A DNA stretch of 17,959 bases from CSBr16-58 sp051859825 (GCA_051859825.1 JBHYFA010000059.1:1-17959); one strand, 5' to 3'. Positions 8,747-16,896 are shown, counted from the first letter of the stretch. Numbers and translations are program-made. The notes: generated by a model from the sequence alone, not told the origin.

Positions 8747-9562
8747 TTAATTATTTCCTAGAATTAACGGAAGCCCATCCTTACCAGATCCCACAACCAC
8801 CACTTTAGAGTTCGGAGACTCTGCCAACTTCATTGTGGCAATAATTCCTTTCTCTCGCAAAATCTGATCGGTAAGTGATTTACTCACAATGTTATTGGCT
8901 GCCGCTTTACCCTCAGCTTCAATACGCTGACGCTCAGCTTCTTTTTCAGCCTGCTCTAAACGGAATTCGTATTCCAAAGCAGCTTGCTCTTGCTTGAGTT
9001 TTTTCTCAATCGCATCTTGCAATGATTTAGGTAAAGATACATCACGAATGAGTACATCATCGAGCGTAACATATTTTCCTTCCATGGTACGTCTGGCTCT
9101 ATTGAGAATTTCATCCTCGATAATTTCTCTTTTACTCGAGTACAGTTCCTCTGGCAGATACTTACCTATTATCTCTCTTGTAGCTGATCGCATTGCAGGA
9201 GCAATAATCTTATCGTGGTAATTTAAACCAATCTCATCGTGCAAAAAGCCAATGCGATTTTCATCGGCGCGATACCAATAGGAAATCTCCAAACGGATAG
9301 TCAAACCATTCTTAGACAGAACTTCCATAATCGTGGTTGACTCTTGTACCTTTACATCATAGCGAAAAACGTCGTTCCACGGCGCTATGAGATGAAAACC
9401 TTGCCCAAGCTGTTTCTCTTTATCCAAACCTCCGCCAAAAGGCCTAAACACTACGCCTTTTTCACCAGACTTTATTACCGTAGTAATGTTGTTCCACAAA
9501 ATCACTACTACCAAAAACGACACTGCTGATACAATCAGCAAAAATGAACTCTTTCTAGACAT
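8747..9562 (-). CDS. Prohibitin-family SPFH/band 7 membrane protein
   Basis: A 271-residue protein anchored by one N-terminal membrane segment (about residues 6-24, SFLLIVSAVSFLVVVILW). It is followed by an SPFH/band 7 domain (about 28-200; GEKGVVFRPFGGGLDKE, GQGFHLIAPWNDVFRYDVKVQ, then the region with APAMRSATREIIGKY). Next is a charged coiled coil (about 202-245, KKLKQEQAALEYEFRLEQAEKEAERQ in overlapping heptads) with the EAEGKAAA motif of this family. Such proteins form large membrane rings that scaffold proteases or lipid microdomains. The start is placed at 9562 (MSRKSS). The frame continues upstream to 9622, but that would overlap the preceding gene and put a polar tail before the membrane segment. 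It lies 16 bases after the VWA gene, so the two are likely one transcript. Confidence 0.85.
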   Translation of the reverse strand: MSRKSSFLLIVSAVSFLVVVILWNNITTVIKSGEKGVVFRPFGGGLDKEKQLGQGFHLIAPWNDVFRYDVKVQESTTIMEVLSKNGLTIRLEISYWYRADENRIGFLHDEIGLNYHDKIIAPAMRSATREIIGKYLPEELYSSKREIIEDEILNRARRTMEGKYVTLDDVLIRDVSLPKSLQDAIEKKLKQEQAALEYEFRLEQAEKEAERQRIEAEGKAAANNIVSKSLTDQILREKGIIATMKLAESPNSKVVVVGSGKDGLPLILGNN

Positions 9563-9578
9563 GTTATTACAATTTACG

Positions 9579-11624
9579 TTAATACGATCCCATCCGTCGG
9601 CGGATGAACCATTCGGTGGCAAATATCAAGACTACTAACAACATAAGCCACAAAAAGTCGATGAGCGGACGCATTTTTAAGCGTTCCCTTAGAATTTTTG
9701 GAGAATCTAAATTTGCGAGCGCTGTTTCCAAGGTCGAAATATCGTTGGGAAAAACGAGCAATCCATCGGGTGAAGATCCGGTTAGCTCTTTCATTCCTAA
9801 CAAATTAGCCTCGTTCTTCTGCTGTTCCAATTGAAATTCCTCCACTACAAATCCGCCTTTGCTACTAAACCTCTCATCCGCCAAGCTGGCATTCAATTCA
9901 AAGGAATAGGTTCCCGGCTGCAAATCGTTGATGCTTAAAGAATAATCGTCTGTGCCAGGCAGAAAATCCAATTCATACAATTTTTCCTTATCGCGAAACA
10001 ACTTGATTTTCAATTCACCCGCAATACTCGTACTAAAGGTTGCGTCAAAAAGCTTGGCTTCCATGCGCATCGTTTGGGTCTCCTTTACTCGTTTGGGATA
10101 ATTGACGTATAAACGTTGATTTTGCTGTACACTTCCCAAATAGCGGAAAATTTGTTGCATAAAATCATTAAACACCTCGTGCGATCCACTCTCGCGGTAA
10201 GCGTGCATCCGCCAGGTCCACAAACCGGTACCGTTGAGCGCGGCCATGGGAACACCTTTATTTTCCCAAGTGAAGAATAGCGGTCGTTCGGTGCGTACCC
10301 CTTCCACGATAGTTTTAGCAAGAATAGCCGATTTTCCCGCAGAAAGTCTCGGGTAATAGGATTCCAATGGCGGCAGTTTTGCAGCATTGGTCATCCACCA
10401 ATCGGGAATGCTAAAGCGTCCGAAGTTGGTATTAAAATCCGGCTGCGCTCTTTCACTCTTGGAGCGTCTTTGTCCCAAACTAATTTGCGACAAGGTACTT
10501 TCAGCTCCCAAAATGTGCCAAGTCGGCGTATTCTGCAATGCCGCCTGAAGCTGCTGATCGATAGCCATATCGTGAATAACCACTACGTTGGGTAGTTCCC
10601 CACTAGGCAGAGATTTCCCGAGATGAATCTCCACCTCATTTTGTCCTCCCGCTTCCAAAGCATTGCGAATGGCACCCAAATCAGGATGGGGCTTCGCGGC
10701 CATAAGCCAAATTCGGCGACGACTGTCAATCACCTCCACCACAAAATCCAAAGCGTTGTTTTTCAAATACTGCTCCTCACCTACTTTGTCAACAACCACC
10801 CGCATTTTCACCAAGCCATTCAATCCCTCCGTGGACACCTGCATTTTTATTCGCTGTACATCCCTATCACTACGAACGCTCAACTGTTTGGAATCCATTC
10901 TTCTGCCATCAACTTCCAAATACACCGAGGCTGATTTTCCGTTTAAGGCTTCAAAAGAAATTTCGGTCTCAACTTCCAGTACATTTCCGGCAAATACCAC
11001 TGGATTATGAACAACGCGCTCAATAGCGGCATCCATTTTTCGTACGGTATCACCGTAAAGCACCGCCATAATGGGTGCAGAAATACGATCGGCAAATTGC
11101 CACGGATCAATTCCTGAATTATGCCAGCCATCGGTGAGCAGCACAATCGATTTTAGTCGCTCTTGAGAATATCGCTTGGTAGCGTAATCCATAGGCGCGG
11201 AAAGATTGGTTTGTTTTCCCGTGAAATGATGGGAATCTGCGGGCTGCACACCACGGTCAAAGGCAATCCAATCCAGAAGAAATGTATCGCTGAACTTTTC
11301 CGTCATGCGGGCACGCCATTCTGTCCAAGATTGTTGAAGTTTTTCCTCCTCTTCATGAATGAGCATAGAGGAAGAATGGTCAAAGGCCACCACCACCACG
11401 GGCATTTCCACCTCAGAAATGCTTTTCTTGAGCATGGGTCGCATGAGCAAAATTACCAGCATACTCAACCCCAAGAAGCGCAGACTCCCCAAAAGCCAGC
11501 GTTGAGCAGCAGAAAAATAGGCCGAAGGTTTAGCATACACCAAAAGACTGAGCAACAAGGCCAAGACGAGTCCTGCTATGAGCCAGAGGTAGTTATACTG
11601 AAAAACGACGGATAAGATATTCAT
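9579..11624 (-). CDS. VWA-domain membrane protein with amidotransferase-like middle domain
   Basis: A 681-residue inner-membrane protein. Two N-terminal membrane segments (about 10-30 and 43-61) precede a von Willebrand A domain with an intact MIDAS metal site: D82-x-S84-x-S86, T139 and D165 (LLTDGW). After a beta-sandwich stretch, residues about 305-400 (RRIWLMAAKPHPDLGAIRNAL, NVVVIHDM) resemble the class I glutamine amidotransferase-like fold seen in large Bacteroidota VWA proteins, without an obvious catalytic Cys. The last membrane segment is at about 652-672, followed by RRRMGSY. The family is uncharacterised; Bat-type and BatA-like proteins are relatives by architecture. It lies 44 bases downstream of fabG, but an intrinsic terminator fills that gap. 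It is followed by the SPFH gene with a 16-base gap. Confidence 0.82.
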   Translation of the reverse strand: MNILSVVFQYNYLWLIAGLVLALLLSLLVYAKPSAYFSAAQRWLLGSLRFLGLSMLVILLMRPMLKKSISEVEMPVVVVAFDHSSSMLIHEEEEKLQQSWTEWRARMTEKFSDTFLLDWIAFDRGVQPADSHHFTGKQTNLSAPMDYATKRYSQERLKSIVLLTDGWHNSGIDPWQFADRISAPIMAVLYGDTVRKMDAAIERVVHNPVVFAGNVLEVETEISFEALNGKSASVYLEVDGRRMDSKQLSVRSDRDVQRIKMQVSTEGLNGLVKMRVVVDKVGEEQYLKNNALDFVVEVIDSRRRIWLMAAKPHPDLGAIRNALEAGGQNEVEIHLGKSLPSGELPNVVVIHDMAIDQQLQAALQNTPTWHILGAESTLSQISLGQRRSKSERAQPDFNTNFGRFSIPDWWMTNAAKLPPLESYYPRLSAGKSAILAKTIVEGVRTERPLFFTWENKGVPMAALNGTGLWTWRMHAYRESGSHEVFNDFMQQIFRYLGSVQQNQRLYVNYPKRVKETQTMRMEAKLFDATFSTSIAGELKIKLFRDKEKLYELDFLPGTDDYSLSINDLQPGTYSFELNASLADERFSSKGGFVVEEFQLEQQKNEANLLGMKELTGSSPDGLLVFPNDISTLETALANLDSPKILRERLKMRPLIDFLWLMLLVVLIFATEWFIRRRMGSY

Positions 11625-11635
11625 GCAAACAAATC

Positions 11636-11660
11636 AAAAAAACGCCCCCGAAGGAGCGTT
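11636..11660 (-). terminator. Intrinsic terminator of fabG
   Basis: On the minus strand AACGCTCC, a TTCG tetraloop, and GGGGCGTT form an 8-base-pair stem (one T-G pair), followed at once by a run of T. It lies 8 bases past the fabG stop and ends only 11 bases before the start codon of the VWA gene. Confidence 0.85.
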
Positions 11661-11668
11661 GTTCGTTA

Positions 11669-12415
11669 CTAGGTGAGCATTCCACCACACACATTCAGCA
11701 CTTGGCCGGTGATGTATGCCGACATGTCTGAACCCAGAAAAACGCAGGCATTCGCCACGTCGATTGGGTCGCCACCTCGTTTTAGTGGAATTCCATCGCG
11801 CCATCCTTGTACAACCTTCTCGTCCAACACGGCGGTCATTTCTGTTTCAATGAATCCCGGAGCAATGGCATTACAGCGCACGTTACGTGAGCCAAGTTCG
11901 AGGGCTACCGACTTCGTAAGACCAATCATACCGGCTTTTGAAGCGGCGTAATTGGCTTGTCCGGCATTTCCCTTCACCCCTACTACCGAGCTGATATTGA
12001 TGATGCTACCGGCACGTTGTTTCATCATGGGTTTTACAACTGCTTTGGTAAGATTGAAAGCGGAATTGAGATTGGTTTTAATAACCGCGTTAAAGTCGTC
12101 TTCGTTAAGACGCAGAAGCAGGTTATCGCGGGTTATTCCGGCGTTATTAATCAAAACATCAATTCTGCCAAACTCCGCCATCACGTCGTCAATAAGTTTA
12201 TGCGCCTGATCAAAGTCGGAGGCGTCTGAACGATAGCCGCGCACTTTATTTCCGTTGGCGGCGAGTTCTTCTTCGAGCGCTTTTCCTTTTTCCACATTTG
12301 ACAAAAAAGTAAATGCCACATCTGCTCCTTGCTGGCAGCAGGCTTCGGCAATACTTTTTCCAATTCCCTTACTTGCACCGGTAACCAGTACCACTTTTCC
12401 CTTTAGTAAATCCAT
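11669..12415 (-). CDS. fabG: 3-oxoacyl-[acyl-carrier-protein] reductase
   Basis: NADPH-dependent reduction of 3-oxoacyl-ACP to 3-hydroxyacyl-ACP in type II fatty acid synthesis, in the cytosol. The protein is 248 residues, the usual FabG length. It is a classical short-chain dehydrogenase with a cofactor motif TGASKGIG (12-19), D64 in the adenine pocket region, NNAG (90-93), active-site N115, S143 and Y156-x-x-x-K160 (YAASK), and the PG motif with IETEMT (about 186-193). FabG assignment rests on close overall resemblance (ITRDNLLLRL, GQVLNVCGGM); other SDR activities are less likely. It has its own -7 promoter element upstream and a terminator downstream, so it appears to be transcribed alone. 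Confidence 0.92.
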   Translation of the reverse strand: MDLLKGKVVLVTGASKGIGKSIAEACCQQGADVAFTFLSNVEKGKALEEELAANGNKVRGYRSDASDFDQAHKLIDDVMAEFGRIDVLINNAGITRDNLLLRLNEDDFNAVIKTNLNSAFNLTKAVVKPMMKQRAGSIINISSVVGVKGNAGQANYAASKAGMIGLTKSVALELGSRNVRCNAIAPGFIETEMTAVLDEKVVQGWRDGIPLKRGGDPIDVANACVFLGSDMSAYITGQVLNVCGGMLT

Positions 12416-12471
12416 AATGTCTTGGGGTATAATTCAACAATAGTTTGGTTTCGCAATACGCGATAAGCGGC

Positions 12472-12479
12472 CAAAGATA
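12472..12479 (-). promoter_or_regulatory. Putative -7 element of the fabG promoter
   Basis: TATCTTTG on the minus strand fits TAnnTTTG and lies 57 bases upstream of the fabG ATG. No clear TTTG was found at -33, so support is partial. Confidence 0.35.
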
Positions 12480-12529
12480 TGAAGGATAAGTCGAAAATCA
12501 CAGCGGCGCTAGCAGATGAAGGCAGATAA

Positions 12530-12570
12530 ATAAAACAAAAAAACAGCCGAATGCACGCATCCGACTGTTT
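12530..12570 (-). terminator. Intrinsic terminator of the rpsF-rpsR-rplI operon
   Basis: On the minus strand AAACAGTCG pairs with CGGCTGTTT (9 pairs, one T-G). An inner ATG/CAT continues the stem and a T-rich tract follows. It lies 22 bases past the rplI stop. Confidence 0.85.
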
Positions 12571-12592
12571 CAAAAAATCAAGTGGTGATTTA

Positions 12593-13042
12593 CTATTTTT
12601 CAGCAACCACGTCGAAGTCAAAATCAAAACTCACTTCGCGGTGGAGGCGAATTTTGGCTGTATAGCTACCCAATGCCTTGATAGAGTTACCAGGAATTTG
12701 GATATATTTTTTCTCAACTTGAAAGCCATTTTCAGCGAGTTTAGCAGCAATATCTTGGTTGTTGATAGAACCGAAGAGTTTGTTGCCGGCACCAACTTTA
12801 GAAGCAATTTTAAGTTCGAATCCTTTCAAACCTTCCATTACTTTCTTGGCGTCATCGATGGCTTTTTGCTCTTTGTGAGCTTTTTGCTTAAGGTTTTCAG
12901 CCAATACTTTTTTAGCTGAGGGGCTAGCCAATTCGGCCAATCCCTGTGGAATTAGGTAATTACGTGCGTAGCCGTTTTTCACGGTAACGATCTCGTCTTT
13001 AAATCCTACGTATTCCACGTCGGCTTTTAGAATGATCTCCAT
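12593..13042 (-). CDS. rplI: 50S ribosomal protein bL9
   Basis: Large-subunit protein, 149 residues, the normal length. The N-terminal RNA-binding domain is clear (MEIILKADVEYVGFKDEIVTVK, then NGYARNYLIPQGLA at about 23-36). A long connecting helix (about 42-75, rich in Lys and Ala) and the C-terminal domain (GNKLFGSINNQDIA) follow. It is the last gene of rpsF-rpsR-rplI, 8 bases after rpsR, followed by a terminator. Confidence 0.97.
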   Translation of the reverse strand: MEIILKADVEYVGFKDEIVTVKNGYARNYLIPQGLAELASPSAKKVLAENLKQKAHKEQKAIDDAKKVMEGLKGFELKIASKVGAGNKLFGSINNQDIAAKLAENGFQVEKKYIQIPGNSIKALGSYTAKIRLHREVSFDFDFDVVAEK

Positions 13043-13050
13043 CGTGTTAA

Positions 13051-13350
13051 TTATTTAAGGTTATCAGCTACGTAAGGCAATAATGCCAAGTGACGGGCGC
13101 GCTTAACCGCAACCGCCAATTTGCGCTGGTATTTCAATGATGTTCCGGTGATACGGCGTGGCAACAATTTGCCTTGCTCGTTTAAGAAGCGTAACAAAAA
13201 GTCGGCGTTCTTGTAGTCGATATGTTTGATACCGTAACGCTTGAAGCGGCAAAATTTATCTTTATTACCAGTATCAATGCTTAGGGGTTGAAGGTAGCGA
13301 ATCTCAGACTGATTAGTCTTGCCGGCTACGTTATCCAATTCTGTACTCAT
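13051..13350 (-). CDS. rpsR: 30S ribosomal protein bS18
   Basis: Small-subunit protein of 99 residues that binds as a dimer with bS6 on the 16S platform. The core is typical: KFCRFKRYGIKHIDYKN, LLRFLNEQGKLLPRRITG, then QRKLAVAVKRARHLALLPY. The first 30 residues form an extension that is common in Bacteroidota. The gene lies 12 bases after rpsF and 8 before rplI. Confidence 0.97.
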   Translation of the reverse strand: MSTELDNVAGKTNQSEIRYLQPLSIDTGNKDKFCRFKRYGIKHIDYKNADFLLRFLNEQGKLLPRRITGTSLKYQRKLAVAVKRARHLALLPYVADNLK

Positions 13351-13362
13351 AGCGGTTTAAGA

Positions 13363-13704
13363 TTAAGCGGTGGTTTTCATTTTCTGACGACGCTGCTCGG
13401 CAAATTCCATTGCGTGCTTGTCGAGCTTAACGGTGAGGTAACGCATTACGCGCTCATCACGGCGAAGTTGTAATTCAAACTCAGAGATAAGTTCTCCGGG
13501 AGCGTTGAATTCCAATAGAGTGTAAAACCCGCTCTTTTTCTTCTGAATAGGGTAAGCGAGTTTTTTCAAACCCCAATTCTCACGGTGATTCAAGGATCCT
13601 CCTTTAGCTTTTAGGATGCCCTCGAACTTTTCGACTGTTTCCCTTACCTGATCATCAGACAAGACGGGATGCAAAATGAAAACAGCCTCATAGGTGTTAG
13701 TCAT
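13363..13704 (-). CDS. rpsF: 30S ribosomal protein bS6
   Basis: Small-subunit platform protein of 113 residues, partner of bS18. Motifs: YEAVFILHPVLSDDQVRE at the start, GGSLNHRENWGLKKLAYPI, KSGFYTLLEF and DERVMRYLTVKLDKHA. It is the first gene of the three-gene ribosomal operon. A -7 element lies about 50 bases upstream. Confidence 0.97.
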   Translation of the reverse strand: MTNTYEAVFILHPVLSDDQVRETVEKFEGILKAKGGSLNHRENWGLKKLAYPIQKKKSGFYTLLEFNAPGELISEFELQLRRDERVMRYLTVKLDKHAMEFAEQRRQKMKTTA

Positions 13705-13754
13705 AACATCTGATTATTAAAATGAACAAAAATTACTTCCCTCAAAAAGGGGTG

Positions 13755-13790
13755 CAAATATACTCCAATTCAATGAATAATTTACATAAA
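13755..13790 (-). promoter_or_regulatory. Putative promoter and leader of rpsF-rpsR-rplI
   Basis: TATATTTG on the minus strand (13762-13755) fits TAnnTTTG, with TTG and TTTATG further upstream in the same spacing as before the first TonB receptor. The predicted leader of about 45 bases contains a small hairpin, CCCT and AGGG around CAAAA (13739-13751). This could be an autoregulatory site for bS6/bS18, but it lacks the clear features of the known S6:S18 leader motif. The rest of the 295-base spacer to 14000 is AT-rich, with no other recognised element. Confidence 0.45.
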
Positions 13791-13999
13791 TTTTTCTTGG
13801 TTGAATTTACAGCGATCAATGTCCTATATTTTGTGAATAAGCAACTTATACAAGCGGGAGATCGTGCTGCTAAACCAGTAGAAGCAAAAAACGCGTTTAT
13901 ATTGAAAACAATTCATACATTCGTGCTTTCAAAGTTGGTCAGTAAAAAACGAGAAAATATATTTTACAACGATAAAACCAATCTCCCACTCCACGACAA

Positions 14000-16042
14000 A
14001 TGCAGATAAAAACCTCTCAAGAATTCAAATCGCAAGCAGCAAAAGCGATAGCCGCTATATTCCTGTTCTTCCTAACCTACTTATTAATGATTGCTTTAGC
14101 GGTAGGACTTACCGCTTTATGTGTAGTTATTGCTCTTTATATAGTATTGAATGCACCAAGAGCACTTTTTTTATTTCTTGGATTAGGGCTGGTTAGTCTA
14201 GGGGTGCTGGTGTTGATTTTTCTTTTAAAATTCATGTTTACCAGCCGAAAAACAGATCGCTCGGGTTTGGTAGAAATCAAAAGGAAAGACGAGCCTCAAC
14301 TTTTCAAACTCATTGAAGAAATTGTTAAGGCGGTAGGCACAAGCTTTCCCAAAAAAGTATATCTATCATCCGATGTTAACGCCTCTGTTTTTTTCGATTC
14401 AAACTTTTGGAGCATGTTTTTCCCGGTAAGGAAAAATCTCATTATTGGAATGGGCTTAGTAAACGCCATATCCCAATCTGAACTCAAGGCAATTCTCGGC
14501 CACGAATTTGGTCATTTCTCACAAAAAAGCATGAAGGTTGGAAGTTATGTTTACAACCTAAATCAGATCATTTTCAACTTGCTTTATGAAAATGATGGTT
14601 ACAACAAAATGGCTGCCTCATGGGCAGAATCAAGCGGTTTCTTCCAAATTTTCGTCATCATCGCCCTAAAAATAACCGACGGAATAAAGTACATACTCAA
14701 AGTTATGTACAACATTTTAAACAAAAGCTATATGGCCCTTTCGAGAGAAATGGAATTCCATGCCGACGAAATTGCGGCAAATATTACGGGCTATGAACCC
14801 TTGCAAAATTCACTGTTGCGCACCGGCTTAGCGAATCACTCCCTCAACTCCGTTTTCAACTATTACTCCGGGAAAATTGACGAGAATGTACAAGCTGAAA
14901 ATATTTACAGTAACCAAAAGTTTATCATGAATTTTTTAGCTAAGGAAAACAATATCCCAATAGAAAACGACCTACCGCAAGTTTCGGAAAACGAGCAAAG
15001 AAAGTTTAATAAATCAAAGTTGGAAATCAAAGACCAGTGGGCATCACACCCGAGTAATGAAGACCGAATTGAGAAACTAAAAGCTACCGGACTAAGTGCA
15101 GACGCACTGAACGATCATTTGGCCAATGATCTCTTTTCCAATATTGAACAAACACAAAAACAGCTCACTAGGATGATTTTTGAAAACATAGATTATCAAG
15201 GTACGTGCTCGTTTATTTCGCAGGCAGATTTTGCTAAGGAGTTTGAAAATCAATTTGAAGAAAACACTTTTCCCAAAATCTACAACGGCTATTACGACAA
15301 TAAAAATCCAGCCATTTTTGAAATTAATAGTGTGGGCGAACCCGGGGAAGAACTCAGCATTTCCCGGTTGTTTTCCGCCGAAAAAATCGAACTTGTATAT
15401 ACTGCACTTTCGCTACAAAACGATCTTGACACCATTTCTCAGATCATAACGAAAAACCTTCAGGTTAAAACCTACGATTACGACGGGCAGAGGTATCGCT
15501 TCCAAGACAGCGGAGATTTACACACCAAACTATCAAAAGAGCTTGATGAGCTAAAAGACCAAATATTGAAAAACGACATTAACATATTTCAGTACTTTAG
15601 GCAGATAGAAGCACGGAATAATGCACCGGCAGTGCTTGAAGATTTGTACCGCGAGTATTTTGATTTTGATAGTGAAATAGATAAGAAAAACGAGGTGTAT
15701 CTCAAGATAATTGACAAACTGCAATTCACCCACGTCGTTACTCCATTTGATCAAATTATTGCAAATTTCCGAGAGATCAGACCTCTTGAAGATGAGCTCA
15801 AAGAAGAAATCAAGGAAGTTCTCAACAACAGCTTATATGAATCCGAAATCACCAAAGACATAAAGTCAAACTTCGAACAATACCTCAGCGAAAATCTCTT
15901 TTATTTCCAAGGCGAAAAGTACAATGACGAAAACCTTAACACCCTATACAGCGTCATAAACAATTACTCCTACCTCCTTTCACGCAGATATTTTTTACTC
16001 AAAAAGAAACTCCTCCGTTATCAGGAAGATTTGCTGAAGTAA
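14000..16042 (+). CDS. M48-family membrane zinc metalloprotease
   Basis: A 680-residue membrane protease related to HtpX/Ste24. Two hydrophobic segments (about 16-50 and 54-80) come first. Next is the peptidase domain with the zinc motif HEFGH (168-172) and the third ligand in EFHAD (E252), the usual M48 ExxAD. Two further hydrophobic stretches (about 212-226 and 230-240) lie between them. A WASHPSNEDRIEKL segment (about 348-361) is the conserved 'HP..ER' part of M48 proteins. The C-terminal 300 residues are a charged, helical extension of unknown role. All catalytic residues are present. Family members degrade misfolded membrane proteins, but the substrate here is unknown. The gene is divergent from rpsF and stands alone. 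The ATG at 14000 lacks a Shine-Dalgarno, and no clear TAnnTTTG promoter was found upstream. Confidence 0.88.
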   Translation: MQIKTSQEFKSQAAKAIAAIFLFFLTYLLMIALAVGLTALCVVIALYIVLNAPRALFLFLGLGLVSLGVLVLIFLLKFMFTSRKTDRSGLVEIKRKDEPQLFKLIEEIVKAVGTSFPKKVYLSSDVNASVFFDSNFWSMFFPVRKNLIIGMGLVNAISQSELKAILGHEFGHFSQKSMKVGSYVYNLNQIIFNLLYENDGYNKMAASWAESSGFFQIFVIIALKITDGIKYILKVMYNILNKSYMALSREMEFHADEIAANITGYEPLQNSLLRTGLANHSLNSVFNYYSGKIDENVQAENIYSNQKFIMNFLAKENNIPIENDLPQVSENEQRKFNKSKLEIKDQWASHPSNEDRIEKLKATGLSADALNDHLANDLFSNIEQTQKQLTRMIFENIDYQGTCSFISQADFAKEFENQFEENTFPKIYNGYYDNKNPAIFEINSVGEPGEELSISRLFSAEKIELVYTALSLQNDLDTISQIITKNLQVKTYDYDGQRYRFQDSGDLHTKLSKELDELKDQILKNDINIFQYFRQIEARNNAPAVLEDLYREYFDFDSEIDKKNEVYLKIIDKLQFTHVVTPFDQIIANFREIRPLEDELKEEIKEVLNNSLYESEITKDIKSNFEQYLSENLFYFQGEKYNDENLNTLYSVINNYSYLLSRRYFLLKKKLLRYQEDLLK

Positions 16043-16165
16043 TGAGCGGTTTTGTGAGTATGCCAATCCGCCCTCATCAGAGTTTGTGTCCTTCATTGAA
16101 AATGGAAAAGATACGCAGACCGTTTGATGATTTGTAAAGATCAAAAAACGTCCGCATTTTCGCAT

Positions 16166-16265
16166 TATATTTGTCGCAATAAAGTGCATACAAAAGTGCA
16201 CAATACATACCCGATAGGGATATATTGTGTAAAAAAGGTGCGCATATAAGCGAGTTGGTAAATAT
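16166..16265 (+). repeat. Structured element before cassette 1 (promoter box, hairpin, GTTGG core)
   Basis: The 229-base spacer after the M48 gene holds TATATTTG (16166-16173), a -7-like box. A hairpin follows with CACAATA (16199-16205) pairing to TATTGTG (16223-16229) and an inner CCC/GGG around GATA. Last is the core GTTGGTAAAT (16254-16263), just before the start codon at 16272. ATATTT and CGC on the left can pair with GCG and AAATAT on the right, closing the whole element. No YYYAAC core is present on the left side, so only the right half looks like an attC site. This may be the chromosome/array junction. Confidence 0.4.
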
Positions 16266-16271
16266 TTAAAA

Positions 16272-16739
16272 ATGAAACAAACGACTACAACCCTAATTTT
16301 ACTTTTGACCGTGACCTTATCTGCGTATTCACAAGTCGATTATATTGAATACAAGGATCGATACAACCTGTCTTGTGGAATACCTGACTCTTCTGTCATC
16401 GTAAGAAACCAACAACTGGTAGACTCACTGCAAAACCTCAAAATTACTAATGGACAAAAAGAATATCTCTACGACCATGGGTGGGTGTACTACATTAGAT
16501 ATTTAAAATGGAAGGATTTGACCGATCTGAAAATTTCAGCTTCAAGTTTTGACAAAGGTTGGAACCAATATCAAGACCTTGATGCCCTATGGAACTTAGG
16601 AGGAATAAATGGAATCTTGGGAAATTGTGAGAAATCCCTTGACTTGACAGAACTATATTTACAAGAAATTCCTGACTCGATAGACGTAGACTATAAGCAA
16701 GTTTACTATCGCTACAAATTTTGTCGAACAGAGAAATAA
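16272..16739 (+). CDS. Hypothetical secreted protein (cassette 1 cargo)
   Basis: A 155-residue protein with a clear Sec signal peptide (MKQTTTTLILLLTVTLSAYSQ, cut after about residue 21). The mature part is small, Tyr-rich and acidic, with three Cys residues. It has a helical repeat look near the end (WNLGGINGILGNCEKSLDLTELYL) that recalls a single TPR-like hairpin. No domain was recognised. The gene fills a module that begins with GTTGGTAAAT 18 bases before the ATG and ends with ATTTGCCAAC 5 bases after the stop. Its only candidate promoter is the TATATTTG box about 100 bases upstream. Confidence 0.7.
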   Translation: MKQTTTTLILLLTVTLSAYSQVDYIEYKDRYNLSCGIPDSSVIVRNQQLVDSLQNLKITNGQKEYLYDHGWVYYIRYLKWKDLTDLKISASSFDKGWNQYQDLDALWNLGGINGILGNCEKSLDLTELYLQEIPDSIDVDYKQVYYRYKFCRTEK

Positions 16740-16743
16740 AAAC

Positions 16744-16885
16744 ATTTGCCAACAAAAAATAAACTCAAGGCGGCTTTAATCCCGCTCCGGTTAAGCATTT
16801 ACGGTGGACAGAGAAACCTTTCGTTTCTTTACAAAACCACGGACGAAGCCGCCCTGCGTTTATTAAGGCCGTTGGGGGTAAGCTT
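16744..16885 (+). repeat. attC-like long imperfect palindrome between the two small-gene modules
   Basis: The spacer after cassette 1 folds as a three-tier stem: CCAAC (16749-16753) with GTTGG (16871-16875), AATAAAC (16758-16764) with GTTTATT (16858-16864), and GGCGGCTT (16769-16776) with AAGCCGCC (16846-16853). Inside, AGAAAC and GTTTCT close on CTTTC. Ordered paired boxes, unpaired spacers and a variable middle are the architecture of integron attC sites. The core boxes fit RYYYAAC / GTTRRRY only partly (TGCCAAC, GTTGGGG). It may instead be a different kind of structured intergenic repeat. Confidence 0.5.
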
Positions 16886-16896
16886 AAAAGAACGTC

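Noticed and set aside
9563..9622. 20-codon upstream extension of the SPFH gene
   Set aside because: It would overlap the VWA gene end and place a polar segment before the membrane anchor; the ATG at 9562 fits the family.
11163..11615. 150-codon plus-strand frame inside the VWA gene
   Set aside because: Shadow frame opposite the intact VWA domain with its MIDAS residues.
13739..13751. rpsF leader hairpin as the known S6:S18-binding RNA motif
   Set aside because: The stem is only four base pairs and the characteristic conserved bulge was not found.
13722..14009. 95-codon open frame on the plus strand in front of the M48 gene
   Set aside because: It begins inside the rpsF leader on the opposite strand, overlaps the M48 start, has low-complexity AT-rich composition and no recognisable protein features.
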